The notes beneath the pieces were generated by a model, which was given only the letters and a program-made list of their open reading frames with translations, was not told the DNA's origin and searched no databases. From contig CABQCB010000056.1 in assembly GCA_902462475.1 (NCBI GenBank), positions 1 to 9,066 on the forward strand: DNA of 9,066 nt, read 5' to 3'. The DNA is from an uncultured Oscillibacter sp. (GTDB lineage Bacteria; Bacillota_A; Clostridia; Oscillospirales; Oscillospiraceae). The translations under genes were made by a program, and so were the position numbers. This document shows positions 1 through 5,550 of this stretch, piece after piece; the first letter of the stretch is position 1, and each line of letters opens with the position of its first letter.

Positions 1-1
1 G

Positions 2-334
2 CCCACCTATCTGCGGGAGTCCGCCCGCCCCGCCGCAGCGCCCGTCCCCACCGGCGGCCCGCCGGATTTCCAGCGGCTGGCCCAGGGCCGGGAGGAGGCG
101 TTCACCTTTCTGGTGTGTGCACTGGGCTGCTCCGGCCAGGGCATGGGCCGCGGCACGCTTTTGCGCCTGGCCCGGGAGCAGGGACTGCCCATGACAGAGC
201 AGGAGATCCGGGATATGCTCCAGGTGCTCCACAGCCAGGGCCTGGTATCTGTATCCCGGGGACGGGGCGGCAGCCGTCTGACCCGGTCCGGACAGCGGCT
301 CTATGAAGCGCTGCGCAGCGCCCAGAATAAATAG
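2..334 (+). CDS. C-terminal end of a winged-helix transcriptional regulator, probably a sigma-54 enhancer-binding protein (5' partial)
   Basis: The reading frame is open from the window edge to a TAG stop, giving 110 residues of a protein that starts upstream. The first visible residues, PTYLRES, resemble the usual end of a sigma-54 AAA+ domain (LPxYLR). A Pro/Ala/Gly-rich linker of about 20 residues follows, then a compact helical domain of about 75 residues ending in GLVSVSRGRGGSRLTRSG. That pattern of a recognition helix followed by a basic, Gly-rich wing is typical of a winged-helix DNA-binding domain. No AAA+ motif (Walker A/B, GAFTGA) lies inside the window, so assignment to the enhancer-binding family is inference. 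It is supported by the sigma-54-like promoter just downstream, in front of the next operon. A generic winged-helix regulator of another family remains possible. A terminator follows directly, so the gene is transcribed separately from the lyase operon. Confidence 0.6.
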   Translation, partial: PTYLRESARPAAAPVPTGGPPDFQRLAQGREEAFTFLVCALGCSGQGMGRGTLLRLAREQGLPMTEQEIRDMLQVLHSQGLVSVSRGRGGSRLTRSGQRLYEALRSAQNK

Positions 335-337
335 GGC

Positions 338-380
338 AAATAATTGGGTAAAGATAATAAACTTTACCCAATTATTTTTT
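338..380 (+). terminator. Rho-independent terminator of the upstream regulator
   Basis: A perfect 16-bp inverted repeat (338-353 and 362-377) encloses an 8-nt AT-rich loop and runs into a T-tract. It begins 3 bp after the regulator stop codon. The stem is AT-rich apart from a GGG/CCC block. It separates the regulator from the lyase operon. A symmetric element of this size could also bind a regulator, but its position right after the stop fits a terminator best. Confidence 0.85.
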
Positions 381-395
381 CGCTTTTTTCTGAAT

Positions 396-440
396 CACGC
401 TGTTTTTTTTCGGAAGTTCTTGTGCAAGCTGTTGTTTTTC
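396..440 (+). repeat. Two 16-bp direct repeats, candidate upstream activator sites
   Basis: Copies at 396-411 and 425-440 match at 14 of 16 positions (CAmGCTGTTkTTTTTC) with a 29-bp start-to-start distance, close to three helical turns. Their centres lie about 112 and 83 bp upstream of the start point predicted from the -24/-12 element, the usual distance for enhancer-binding-protein sites. The T-rich half could arise by chance in this AT-rich region, so the functional reading is inference. A short CTTG-TG-CAAG dyad lies at 419-428, at the start of the second copy. Confidence 0.35.
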
Positions 441-488
441 ATTTTTCTAAATCAGCTAGCTTTAACAAATTATGAACGCTTTCCAGTT

Positions 489-505
489 TTGGCATAATTT
501 TTGCT
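489..505 (+). promoter_or_regulatory. Sigma-54 (-24/-12) promoter of the lyase-transporter operon
   Basis: The sequence TTGGCATAATTTTTGCT matches the sigma-54 consensus YTGGCACG-N4-TTGCW at all key positions except CG, which is TA here. The GG (491-492) and GC (503-504) doublets have exactly the required spacing. A start point near 516 is predicted, leaving a leader of about 40 nt before the ATG at 556 with a Shine-Dalgarno at 541-547. The same bases also contain TGGCATAAT, a fair extended -10 for sigma-A, but no convincing -35 sits 16-18 bp upstream (TTATGA at 470-475). A winged-helix regulator encoded immediately upstream fits the sigma-54 reading. Confidence 0.65.
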
Positions 506-555
506 TTAAATATTGGGCAAAAGCCACGGCATCATATGATGAGGAGGATTACAGT

Positions 556-1731
556 ATGTCTTATAATTTTGATGAAATCGTGGATCGTTCTAATAACTAC
601 GCGGCTAAGTTCCAGGAAGCGGAGCTGCACTACGGCACCAACAATGTCATCCCTCTGTGGATCGCAGATATGGACTTCCGAACGGCACCCTGCATTGTGG
701 AAGCCATCAAGGAGCGGGCCGACCAGGGTATCTTTGGCTATACCTGGCGCACTCCCAAGTACTTTGAGGCTATCGCCGCCTGGCAGCAAAAGCGCAACGG
801 CTGGCTGCCGGACATTGCCAAGATGGCCTTTGCCCCGGGTGTGGTGCCCGGCATGCGTATGATGCTGACCATGTTCACCCAGCCCGGCGACAAGGTGCTT
901 ATTCAGCAGCCCGTCTATCACCCCTTTGCCGACGTGGTGAACAACACCGGCCGGCAGCTGGTGGTCAGCCCCCTGAAGCGGGACGAAAACGGCTATTACA
1001 CCATGGATCTGGAGGACTTTGAGGCCAAGGCCAAGGACGGCGCCAAGTACTTCATCCTCTGCAATCCCCACAACCCCGTGGGCCGCTGCTGGACCCGGGA
1101 AGAGCTTAAACAGGTGGGCGATATCTGCGTGAAGTACGGCGTGGAGATCATCTCCGACGAGATCCACTCCGACCTGATGCTGGACGGCCACAAGCATACC
1201 TGCATGGCCTCCGTCTCTCCCGAGATCGCCGCCATCACCACTACCTGCATTGCCCCCAGCAAGACCTTCAACCTGGCAGGCCTCCAGTCCTCCACCATCG
1301 TCTTCAACGACGAGGCCAAGAAGGACGCCTACGTGGCGGAGCTCAAGCGGATGGACATTGCCCGCAACAACTGCTTCTCCCTGGTGGCCACCATGGAAGC
1401 TTATGCCCACGGCGAGCAGTGGCTGGATGAGCTGCTGGTGTATCTGGGAGACAACATGCGCTTTATCCGCAGCTTCTGCGCTGAGCGTCTGCCGGAGCTC
1501 AAGCCCAACACCCCCGAGGCCACTTACCTCAACTGGGTGGACGCCCGGGCCCTGGGCATGGACGACGCCGCGCTGAAGAAGTTCTGTGTGGAGAAAGCCG
1601 GCGTGGCCTTCGGCGAGGGCACCGACTTCGGCATCGGCGGTTCCGGCTTTCTGCGCCTGAACGCAGCCTGCCCCCGCAGTGTCATTGAAAAGGCCCTGAC
1701 GCAAATGGAACAGGCGGTCCGCAGCCGCTGA
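556..1731 (+). CDS. MalY/PatB-family PLP-dependent C-S lyase (cystathionine beta-lyase type)
   Basis: The 391-residue protein is the normal length for this fold-type I aminotransferase-like family, which cleaves the C-S bond of cystathionine, cysteine and related compounds to a thiol or sulfide, pyruvate and ammonia in the cytoplasm. The N-terminus (NFDEIVDRSNNYAAK, then VIPLWIADMDFRTAP) is the MalY/PatB signature. Visible active-site elements are N173 in the PHNPVGR motif (171-177), D201 in the SDEIHSDL motif, the Schiff-base lysine K236 in SKTFNLAG, and a C-terminal FLRLNAACPR with the carboxylate-binding arginine. I chose the ATG at 556 because GAGGAGG lies at 541-547 and homology starts there; in-frame codons back to 472 add a nonconserved segment that overlaps the promoter. 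It is 41 bp from the transporter gene and probably cotranscribed with it. Whether the natural substrate is cystathionine, cysteine or another S-conjugate, and whether it has a MalY-like regulatory side role, cannot be read from sequence. Confidence 0.88.
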   Translation: MSYNFDEIVDRSNNYAAKFQEAELHYGTNNVIPLWIADMDFRTAPCIVEAIKERADQGIFGYTWRTPKYFEAIAAWQQKRNGWLPDIAKMAFAPGVVPGMRMMLTMFTQPGDKVLIQQPVYHPFADVVNNTGRQLVVSPLKRDENGYYTMDLEDFEAKAKDGAKYFILCNPHNPVGRCWTREELKQVGDICVKYGVEIISDEIHSDLMLDGHKHTCMASVSPEIAAITTTCIAPSKTFNLAGLQSSTIVFNDEAKKDAYVAELKRMDIARNNCFSLVATMEAYAHGEQWLDELLVYLGDNMRFIRSFCAERLPELKPNTPEATYLNWVDARALGMDDAALKKFCVEKAGVAFGEGTDFGIGGSGFLRLNAACPRSVIEKALTQMEQAVRSR

Positions 1732-1772
1732 TCCAGATAGAAAAGAAGCGTACAAAGAGAGGAGAAAACAAG

Positions 1773-3113
1773 ATGGAAAACCAGAAAAAGCTTGGAGCCG
1801 CCGCGTTTTTGCCCCTGATCGTATTCCTGGCTCTGTATGTAGGATGCGGTATTACCTTTACGCTGACCGGTGTGGAAGATCCCTTTGGCCAGTTCCCCCG
1901 TCATGTGGCCCTGCTGGCCGGTGTGGCCGTGGCGCTGCTGCTGGCCCCCAAGGTAAAAGTCAGTGAGAAGCTGGATGTGTTCTGCCAGAGCATGGGCAAC
2001 TCCGGCGTGATGATGATCGTCCTGATCTATCTGATGGCCGGCGGCTTCCAGGGCGCTGCGGCCACCATGGGCGGCAAGGACTCCGTCATCAACATGGCTC
2101 TGCACTTCATTCCCGTTTCCCTGCTGATTCCCGGTGTATTTTTGATGTGCTGCTTCATCTCCACCGCTATCGGTACCTCCATGGGTACGATTGCCGCCAT
2201 GGCTCCCGTTGCCATCGGTGTGGCCCAGGGTGCCGGCCTGAATCCCGCTATCGTGGGCGCCGCAGTCATCGGCGGCTCCTATTTCGGCGACAACCTGTCT
2301 ATGATTTCCGACACCACCATCTCTGCCGCCCAGGGCTGCGGCTCTGAGATGCGCGACAAGTTCCGCATGAACTTCTTCATGGCTCTGCCCGCCGCTATCA
2401 TCGCCATCGTGCTCTATGCCATTCTGGGCGGCCAGGGCTCCGGCAGCATCGAAGCCGGCGCTTACAGCGTGATCCAGGTCCTGCCCTACATCGTAGTCCT
2501 CGTCACCGCCCTCATGGGCATCAACGTGGCTGTGGTTCTGTTCATCGGCATCCTGATGACCGGCGTTATCGGCATGGCCCAGGGCACCGTAGGCTTCTTC
2601 GAGTGGGTCCAGGGCATCGGCACCGGCATGAGCGACATGTTCTCCATCAGCATCGTGGCCGTCCTCATCTCTGGCATCATCGGTCTTGTCCGCTACTATG
2701 GCGGTGTTGAGTGGCTGGTCTCTGCCATCACCTCCAAGATCGGCAGCCGCCGCGGTGCCGAGTATGGCATCGGCCTGCTGTCTGGTGTTCTGTCCGCCGC
2801 TCTGGTCAACAACACCATCGGTATCATCGTTACCTGCCCCATCGCCAAAGAAATCGGCGGCAAGTACGGTATCGCACCCAAGCGTCTTGCCAGCCTGGTG
2901 GATATCTTCGCCTGCGCTTTCCTGGCCCTGATGCCCCACGACGGCGGTATCCTGATCGTTACCGAGCTGGCCGGCTGCACGCCGCTGGACATCCTGCCCT
3001 ACTCCTTCTATATGTTCGCGCTGATCATCTTCACCTGCATCACCATCCAGTTTGGTCTGCTGCGTACGCCCGAGGAGAAGGAGTTTGCCAAGAAGCAGGC
3101 TGCTGCCAAGTAA
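1773..3113 (+). CDS. NhaC-superfamily membrane transporter (annotated as Na+/H+ antiporter; possible amino acid transporter)
   Basis: This is a 446-residue polytopic membrane protein with about ten or eleven hydrophobic segments and a short charged C-terminal tail (PEEKEFAKKQAAAK). Family-specific motifs are GTSMGTIAAMAPVAIG (134-149) and GGSYFGDNLSMISDTT (167-182), both characteristic of the NhaC/Na_H_antiporter group, plus a late ALVNNTIG motif. The start has an AGAGGAG ribosome binding site a few bases upstream. The family contains true Na+/H+ antiporters and also solute carriers, such as MleN (malate/lactate) and the predicted methionine transporter MetT. Cotranscription with a C-S lyase suggests this member imports a sulfur amino acid with Na+ or H+ rather than doing bulk pH homeostasis; that is inference from context. 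The operon ends in a strong terminator 17 bp after the stop. Confidence 0.8.
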   Translation: MENQKKLGAAAFLPLIVFLALYVGCGITFTLTGVEDPFGQFPRHVALLAGVAVALLLAPKVKVSEKLDVFCQSMGNSGVMMIVLIYLMAGGFQGAAATMGGKDSVINMALHFIPVSLLIPGVFLMCCFISTAIGTSMGTIAAMAPVAIGVAQGAGLNPAIVGAAVIGGSYFGDNLSMISDTTISAAQGCGSEMRDKFRMNFFMALPAAIIAIVLYAILGGQGSGSIEAGAYSVIQVLPYIVVLVTALMGINVAVVLFIGILMTGVIGMAQGTVGFFEWVQGIGTGMSDMFSISIVAVLISGIIGLVRYYGGVEWLVSAITSKIGSRRGAEYGIGLLSGVLSAALVNNTIGIIVTCPIAKEIGGKYGIAPKRLASLVDIFACAFLALMPHDGGILIVTELAGCTPLDILPYSFYMFALIIFTCITIQFGLLRTPEEKEFAKKQAAAK

Positions 3114-3130
3114 GATTTCTCCTTTTTACA

Positions 3131-3164
3131 AAAAACCGGATGCCAAATGGCATCCGGTTTTTTT
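3131..3164. terminator. Bidirectional terminator between the transporter and the convergent hydrolase gene
   Basis: Arms at 3131-3144 and 3149-3162 are perfectly complementary (core ACCGGATGCC) around a 4-nt AAAT loop, with A-runs on the left and T-runs on the right. It can therefore stop transcription from both sides. It lies between the stop of the transporter and the stop of the minus-strand hydrolase. Confidence 0.92.
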
Positions 3165-3166
3165 CT

Positions 3167-4351
3167 TTAAATGTCGATCCAGGTACGGCCGCATTGCCCG
3201 GTTCCGGGGCAATGTCCCCCTTTGGAGGAAAACTCACAGCGGTCATTGGTGCAGCGAAGGGCGGTGCGCCGGCCCAGCACGCCGTATATACCCTCGTAGC
3301 TCCGGGAGATCTTCTGATAGTGCCGGTTCCCGGTGCCGTTGCTGATGCACAGAAAATCACAGGGCGGAAGACTGCCGCAGAAATGGGAGTCGGTCCCATG
3401 GTGGGGCGCTTTGATGATCTGATACCCATCCAGAAAGTACGGGCGGCCGTACGCTCCCCTTGCCTGACGCTCCAGCACCTCTCCGGGCGCGTCTCCCGTC
3501 ATCAGCACACCGCCGGCCGGCGGACAGCCGTGGAACACCAGGCTCACCTTGTTCCAGTCCTCCTGCAGGGCCCTTGCATAGTAGCGCATGTGCGCCTGAA
3601 AGGCCCGCCCGCCTACCGTATACAGCGATCGCATCCGCTGCGCCAGACGGTCCGTTCTGGCCAAAAGGACCTCGTAGGCGGGCAATTGCCGGGGAAGGAG
3701 GTCCAGCTGCCGGGGAAGATCCATCTCCTCTGCAAAATCCCGCAAAAGCACGTCTGCGAGGTCGTTGACCGTACGCCACACGCCTTCTTCCTCCGGGGCG
3801 TTCACGCCCCGCTCCAGACGCTCCAAAAAGCGCCGGAGGGCCGCCCTTCTCCGCCGGGTGATATCTCTGACCTCCAGCCGGGGCCAGAGCACCTCATACT
3901 CCGTATCGTCCACCATGAACCGGTCTCCCCGCCGCAGAAGCTCCACGCGGCCCCCGGTTTGGGGCAGTACCTGCCGCAAAAGCTCCGCCAGGGTGAACTC
4001 CGGCTTCCGGTCCAGCACCACCGCCTCCAGCAGTTCCCCCAGCAAACCGCCCACCACCACGTCCTGCCTGCCGGGCAGCCGCAGGCCGAACAGATCCGGC
4101 AGATAGACCCGGTGCACCAATGGCAGATGGTGCGCAGCCGGCTGGTCCTGCAGGCCGGACCAGTGGTCCTTGTGAAAATGGGTCAGCAGCAGAGAAAGCC
4201 GCGCCGGGCCGCAAAGGGACCGGATATCATCCCGAATGGGATCGAAATCCACCGTCCGGTCGATGCTGCCCAGGTCCACCAGCAAGTGCTCCTTGCCGCC
4301 CAAAAGCAAACAGCCATCCCCAAATTCCACATTGTACATGCGAAGACCCAT
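3167..4351 (-). CDS. ComEC-like metallo-beta-lactamase-fold hydrolase with long insert and Cys-rich tail
   Basis: The 394-residue protein has no signal peptide or membrane segment. A beta-rich start with VDLGS (D26) leads into the metal-binding motif THFHKDH (H58, H60, D62, H63). Late motifs are TGD (285-287) and PHHGTDSH (from 316), followed by ISNGTGN. This HxHxDH...TGD...HHG order is that of the ComEC/Rec2-type soluble MBL domain, whose members are hydrolases, some of them nucleases or phosphodiesterases. About 220 residues separate the first motif from TGD, far more than usual; this insert looks largely helical and charged. The tail has C367, C372, C381 and C387, which could bind a metal. 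The ATG at 4351 has AGAGGG upstream; a TTG 30 bp earlier is less likely because it sits at the lexA terminator. It lies 77 bp downstream of lexA on the same strand. Substrate and role are unknown. Confidence 0.75.
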   Translation of the reverse strand: MGLRMYNVEFGDGCLLLGGKEHLLVDLGSIDRTVDFDPIRDDIRSLCGPARLSLLLTHFHKDHWSGLQDQPAAHHLPLVHRVYLPDLFGLRLPGRQDVVVGGLLGELLEAVVLDRKPEFTLAELLRQVLPQTGGRVELLRRGDRFMVDDTEYEVLWPRLEVRDITRRRRAALRRFLERLERGVNAPEEEGVWRTVNDLADVLLRDFAEEMDLPRQLDLLPRQLPAYEVLLARTDRLAQRMRSLYTVGGRAFQAHMRYYARALQEDWNKVSLVFHGCPPAGGVLMTGDAPGEVLERQARGAYGRPYFLDGYQIIKAPHHGTDSHFCGSLPPCDFLCISNGTGNRHYQKISRSYEGIYGVLGRRTALRCTNDRCEFSSKGGHCPGTGQCGRTWIDI

Positions 4352-4383
4352 AGTCGTCCCTCTTTCCCGATCGATCGTCAACC

Positions 4384-4422
4384 AAAAGAAAAGAGCGCGG
4401 CAGGTCCTTTCTCCGCGCTCTT
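4384..4422 (-). terminator. Rho-independent terminator after lexA
   Basis: A perfect 10-bp stem (4391-4400 with 4413-4422, core GAGCGCGG) has a 12-nt loop and, on the minus strand, is followed by the T-rich run TTCTTTT. It begins 6 bp past the lexA stop. The hydrolase start codon is only about 33 bp beyond the run. Confidence 0.85.
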
Positions 4423-4428
4423 GTTCTC

Positions 4429-5019
4429 TTAATATCTGCGTACCACGGCAGCCACTTTTCCCAGGATCTGGGCGTAAGTGCCGTCAATGGGACTGTACGC
4501 ATCATTTTCCGGCAGCAGCCAGACCCGGCCATTTTTCTGGGAAAACCGTTTGACGGTGGCTTCGTCCTCCAGCAGTGCCACCACGATCTCCCCGTTATTG
4601 GCGGTAGGCTGGCGCCGTACCACCACCAGATCTCCCGGCAGGATCCCGGCTCCCAGCATGGATTCGCCCCGCACCCGCAGCGCAAAATACTCGCCGGTGC
4701 GCCCGCCGGTATCAAAGGTCAGGTAGTCTTCAATGCACTCCTCCGCCAGAATCGGACTGCCGGCTGCCACGTTGCCCACGATGGGCACCCGGTCCTCGGA
4801 AGCAGGCGGAGTGGTCAGCGTGATGGCGCGGCCCTTTCCCGCTCCCTTTTCGATCACACCGGCCTCCTCCAGATGCTTGAGATGGAAGTGGACCGTGGAG
4901 GGGGATTTCAGCCCCACCGCCTCACCGATCTCCCGGACAGAGGGAGGATAGCCCTGCTGGCGGATACAGTCGGCAATGTACGCATAGATCTTTTGCTGCA
5001 TTTTGGAAAGCTCTGCCAT
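4429..5019 (-). CDS. lexA: LexA, SOS-response repressor and self-cleaving protease
   Basis: LexA represses DNA-repair genes; RecA filaments on single-stranded DNA trigger its autocleavage. The protein is 196 residues, slightly short of the 200-210 typical for the family. The N-terminal winged helix-turn-helix spans about residues 1-65, with PPSVREIGEAVGLKSPSTVH containing the recognition region. The cleavage site is A86-G87 in VGNVAAGSP. The catalytic pair is S120 in RGESMLGAGI and K157 in DEATVKRF, so the S24 peptidase part is intact. The ATG at 5019 is chosen because AAGGAG lies just upstream and homology starts with MAELSKMQQKIYAYI; an upstream in-frame ATG at 5079 would add 20 nonconserved residues and include promoter sequence. 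A LexA box lies 64 bp upstream, consistent with autorepression. It is divergent from secG. Confidence 0.97.
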   Translation of the reverse strand: MAELSKMQQKIYAYIADCIRQQGYPPSVREIGEAVGLKSPSTVHFHLKHLEEAGVIEKGAGKGRAITLTTPPASEDRVPIVGNVAAGSPILAEECIEDYLTFDTGGRTGEYFALRVRGESMLGAGILPGDLVVVRRQPTANNGEIVVALLEDEATVKRFSQKNGRVWLLPENDAYSPIDGTYAQILGKVAAVVRRY

Positions 5020-5082
5020 AGGCGTCTCCTTTCCCCATTCCAAACTATGTTGACATAAGTGTATCATAAACCGCTCCAAAAT

Positions 5083-5096
5083 GCAACATTTGTTCC
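5083..5096 (-). promoter_or_regulatory. LexA (SOS) box in the lexA promoter region
   Basis: On the minus strand the site reads GGAACAAATGTTGC. It matches the Firmicutes LexA/DinR core GAAC-N4-GTTC at 7 of 8 positions, the last base being G instead of C. A likely -10, TATGAT (5063-5068, minus strand), is placed so that the box covers the expected -35 region at 5086-5091, which would allow LexA to block its own transcription. An alternative pairing is TTGCAT with TACACT at 17-bp spacing. The -35 match is poor either way. Confidence 0.65.
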
Positions 5097-5182
5097 AATA
5101 TCTTTCTGCAAAAATTCAAAAATTTTTGCTCCTGTGCGCCGGGCCATACAGGAATTTTTCCTTGCTTTTTTGCCTGAAACCC

Positions 5183-5211
5183 TTGAAATGAGTCACAGGC
5201 TATGGTATCAT
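5183..5211 (+). promoter_or_regulatory. Sigma-A promoter of secG
   Basis: TTGAAA (5183-5188) and TATCAT (5206-5211) are separated by exactly 17 bp; each hexamer matches the consensus at 5 of 6 bases. The predicted start is near 5218, about 50 nt upstream of the secG ATG. Confidence 0.75.
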
Positions 5212-5231
5212 TATGTTCTGTGAAATGACGA

Positions 5232-5250
5232 TTCATGCCCTTTGCATGAA
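5232..5250 (+). other. Small hairpin in the secG leader
   Basis: Seven-bp perfect arms (TTCATGC at 5232-5238, GCATGAA at 5244-5250) enclose a 5-nt loop. The hairpin ends 6 bases before the GGAGG ribosome binding site (5257-5261) and falls inside the predicted leader. No U-tract follows, so it is not a terminator. It may affect mRNA stability or translation, or be incidental. Confidence 0.4.
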
Positions 5251-5268
5251 CATGTTGGAGGTTTTCCT

Positions 5269-5508
5269 ATGGACGCTTTGACTCTGGTAATCACGATCCT
5301 GCAGCTGCTGTGCGGTCTTGCGATCATTCTGGTGGTCCTGTTCCAGTCCGGCAAGAGCGCCGGCCTGTCCGGCACCATCGGCGGCGTGGCGGACTCTTTC
5401 CTGGCCAAGAACAAGGCCAAGACCATGGATGCCAAGCTGGCCCGTGCCACCAAGTGGGTGGGTGCGGTGTTCCTGGTCCTGACCTTCATCCTTCTGGTGC
5501 TGCAGTAA
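5269..5508 (+). CDS. secG: SecG, preprotein translocase subunit
   Basis: SecG is the small, nonessential third subunit of the SecYEG protein-conducting channel and aids SecA-driven export. This 79-residue protein has the expected layout. A first membrane segment (about residues 4-24) ends in VVLFQSGKSAGLSG, the most conserved stretch of the family. A cytoplasmic loop with GGVADSFLAKNKAKTMDAKLARATK follows in two blocks, and a second membrane segment (about residues 59-77) ends at the C-terminus. The start is set by GGAGG at 5257-5261, 7 nt upstream of the ATG; an in-frame ATG at 5242 is less likely because it precedes the ribosome binding site. The gene appears monocistronic, with its own promoter and terminator. 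Confidence 0.95.
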   Translation: MDALTLVITILQLLCGLAIILVVLFQSGKSAGLSGTIGGVADSFLAKNKAKTMDAKLARATKWVGAVFLVLTFILLVLQ

Positions 5509-5515
5509 TCCAGAT

Positions 5516-5550
5516 AAAAAAGCGCCTGCCGCATGGCAGGCGCTTTTTTT
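5516..5550. terminator. Bidirectional terminator shared by secG and the convergent deacetylase gene
   Basis: Perfect 15-bp arms (5516-5530 and 5535-5549, core GCGCCTGCC) enclose a GCAT loop, with six A on the left and seven T on the right. It starts 7 bp after the secG stop. The minus-strand deacetylase stop codon (5549-5551) overlaps its right edge, so the same hairpin terminates that gene too. Confidence 0.95.

Noticed and set aside
454..461. AGCTAGCT palindrome upstream of the lyase gene
   Set aside because: It is short and common by chance; nothing links it to the neighbouring regulator.
490..498. Extended -10 sigma-A promoter TGGCATAAT for the lyase gene
   Set aside because: No acceptable -35 lies at the right distance, and the same bases fit a full -24/-12 element with exact spacing, so sigma-54 is preferred. 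It is kept only as an alternative.
1524..2939. Long minus-strand open frame of 471 codons opposite the lyase end and transporter
   Set aside because: Its translation is low-complexity His/Asp/Gly-rich without any domain, and the plus strand here encodes a clear NhaC-family protein. It is a GC-driven shadow.
4352..4381. TTG start for the hydrolase giving ten more residues
   Set aside because: It would start at the terminator T-run and lacks a ribosome binding site; the ATG at 4351 has AGAGGG upstream.
2711..4432. Long plus-strand open frame of 573 codons spanning the transporter end and the whole hydrolase locus
   Set aside because: It has no recognisable domain and runs through a strong terminator, while the minus strand carries intact MBL motifs with a good ribosome binding site.
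5042..5051. Second LexA box near the lexA start (AAC...GTT)
   Set aside because: The half-sites are three bases apart instead of four and the outer bases do not match.
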